A stretch of 64,000 nt of DNA from Rhea pennata (Eukaryota > Chordata > Aves > Rheiformes > Rheidae). The notes below the pieces were generated by a model that searched no databases, was not told the origin of the DNA, and was given only the letters and a program-made list of their open reading frames with translations. Location: assembly GCF_028389875.1 (NCBI RefSeq), contig NC_084669.1, forward strand, positions 10,342,501-10,406,500, written 5' to 3'. The translations under genes and the position numbers were made by a program. The first letter of the stretch is position 1, and each line of letters opens with the position of its first letter. Of the stretch, positions 63,501-64,000 are shown piece after piece.

Positions 63501-64000
63501 AATGACTGATGCACATGCATCCATGTTCAATTTTGTCAGCTCTGCTGTAGGGTTGGTAACCTCAGGCAGATGGATGGGATGGACAGCAAAGGGATGGTAA
63601 TGTCTTGCATACCACAGCTGGACTCCCTGGAGCACATCTGTCAATAACCTACACCTACTGACTTTGTTAGCTGATTCCTCTGCATCCCAGATAATCATAT
63701 AAGCAGATACCCCCAAATAAACTGCTTCATGTAAAAACAGCTGATTCAGCTGAGGCTAAAGAAAGAATAAACTTTTTCTCAAAAGTAAAGAACACAACCA
63801 AGATGTGCCGCATGACTGGTGCAAACATTTATATAGTTAACACAAAGGTGACTTTAGAAGTGAATGGAGACTGCTTGGATATGCTCACTGACACAGCAAC
63901 TATAAAACAGGAATTTACTAAAATGATCCTTTTCTTTGTACCAGTCTAGTAAGGACGCAGTTCATAACTTAGGAAGACAAAAATTTACTTATTTCACAGA
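63501..64000. other. Intron to window end, no gene seen
   Basis: Unique sequence with no recognisable exon or repeat. Confidence 0.45.

Larger units (their letters stand above)
2796..64000 (-). other. VTI1A: VTI1A terminal intron, partial (3' end)
   Basis: The acceptor is at 2796 and no donor-linked upstream exon is seen before the window ends, so at least 61 kb appears to be one intron. I searched by eye on the minus strand for the end of the SNARE motif (residues like RERLRETDANLGK and ILTGMLRR) and found no match. VTI1A is known to be a very long gene in vertebrates, with a large last intron. A short or alternative exon could still have been missed. Confidence 0.7.

Overview
The window looks like a stretch of bird nuclear genome, most likely a songbird. 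It is A+T-rich, has no operon-like or dense coding structure, and carries an avian CR1-tailed SINE whose head is a tRNA-Ile gene. That SINE architecture is the one I know as TguSINE1 of passerines. Its other recognisable repeats are old amniote families: CR1, CR1/L3-type LINEs, MIR/CORE-SINEs and palindromic MITE-like elements. Nothing prokaryotic, plasmid-like or CRISPR-like is present, and no viral gene is recognisable.

Only one protein-coding exon is supported. It is on the minus strand at 2702-2795 and encodes the last 30 residues and stop of the Qb-SNARE VTI1A, including its C-terminal membrane anchor. It is preceded by a strong polypyrimidine tract and AG acceptor. Transcription runs toward lower coordinates, so 1-2701 is 3'UTR and downstream flank, and 2796-64000 is best read as the 3' part of one very long terminal intron. 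I looked for the preceding exon (SNARE-motif end, ...LTGMLRR) and did not find it. In other vertebrates the next gene downstream of VTI1A is TCF7L2, which would lie beyond position 1. That is knowledge of synteny, not something seen here.

Layout: 1-170 is a CpG-dense edge. A tRNA-Ile/CR1 SINE lies at 1135-1276 and the VTI1A terminal exon at 2702-2795. 2.8-13.1 kb is A+T-rich intron with microsatellites and some enhancer-like sequence. 13.19-13.35 kb is a small G+C island. 14.93-15.57 kb is a strong orphan CpG island, the best candidate for an unannotated promoter. 16.5-17.8 kb and 24.0-24.4 kb look like developmental conserved non-coding DNA. 18-20 kb holds two palindromic MITE-like relics and a MIR. 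24.9-25.5 kb is a second weak CpG-enriched patch. 32.9-40.2 kb has several ancient SINE, LINE and DNA-transposon relics. 48.5-49.8 kb is a broken antisense CR1. 52.8 kb has a perfect 16-bp POU-like palindrome. 53.2 kb is another palindromic relic. 60.1-60.6 kb is a CR1/L3-type 3' end. 63.0-63.5 kb is a CpG-richer patch sharing short words with the window's first bases.

The genes do not form a system. The interest lies in what regulates from within a giant terminal intron next to a developmental gene, and in the layered repeats. Repeat-family assignments were made by eye from remembered consensus sequences and need a RepeatMasker-type check.
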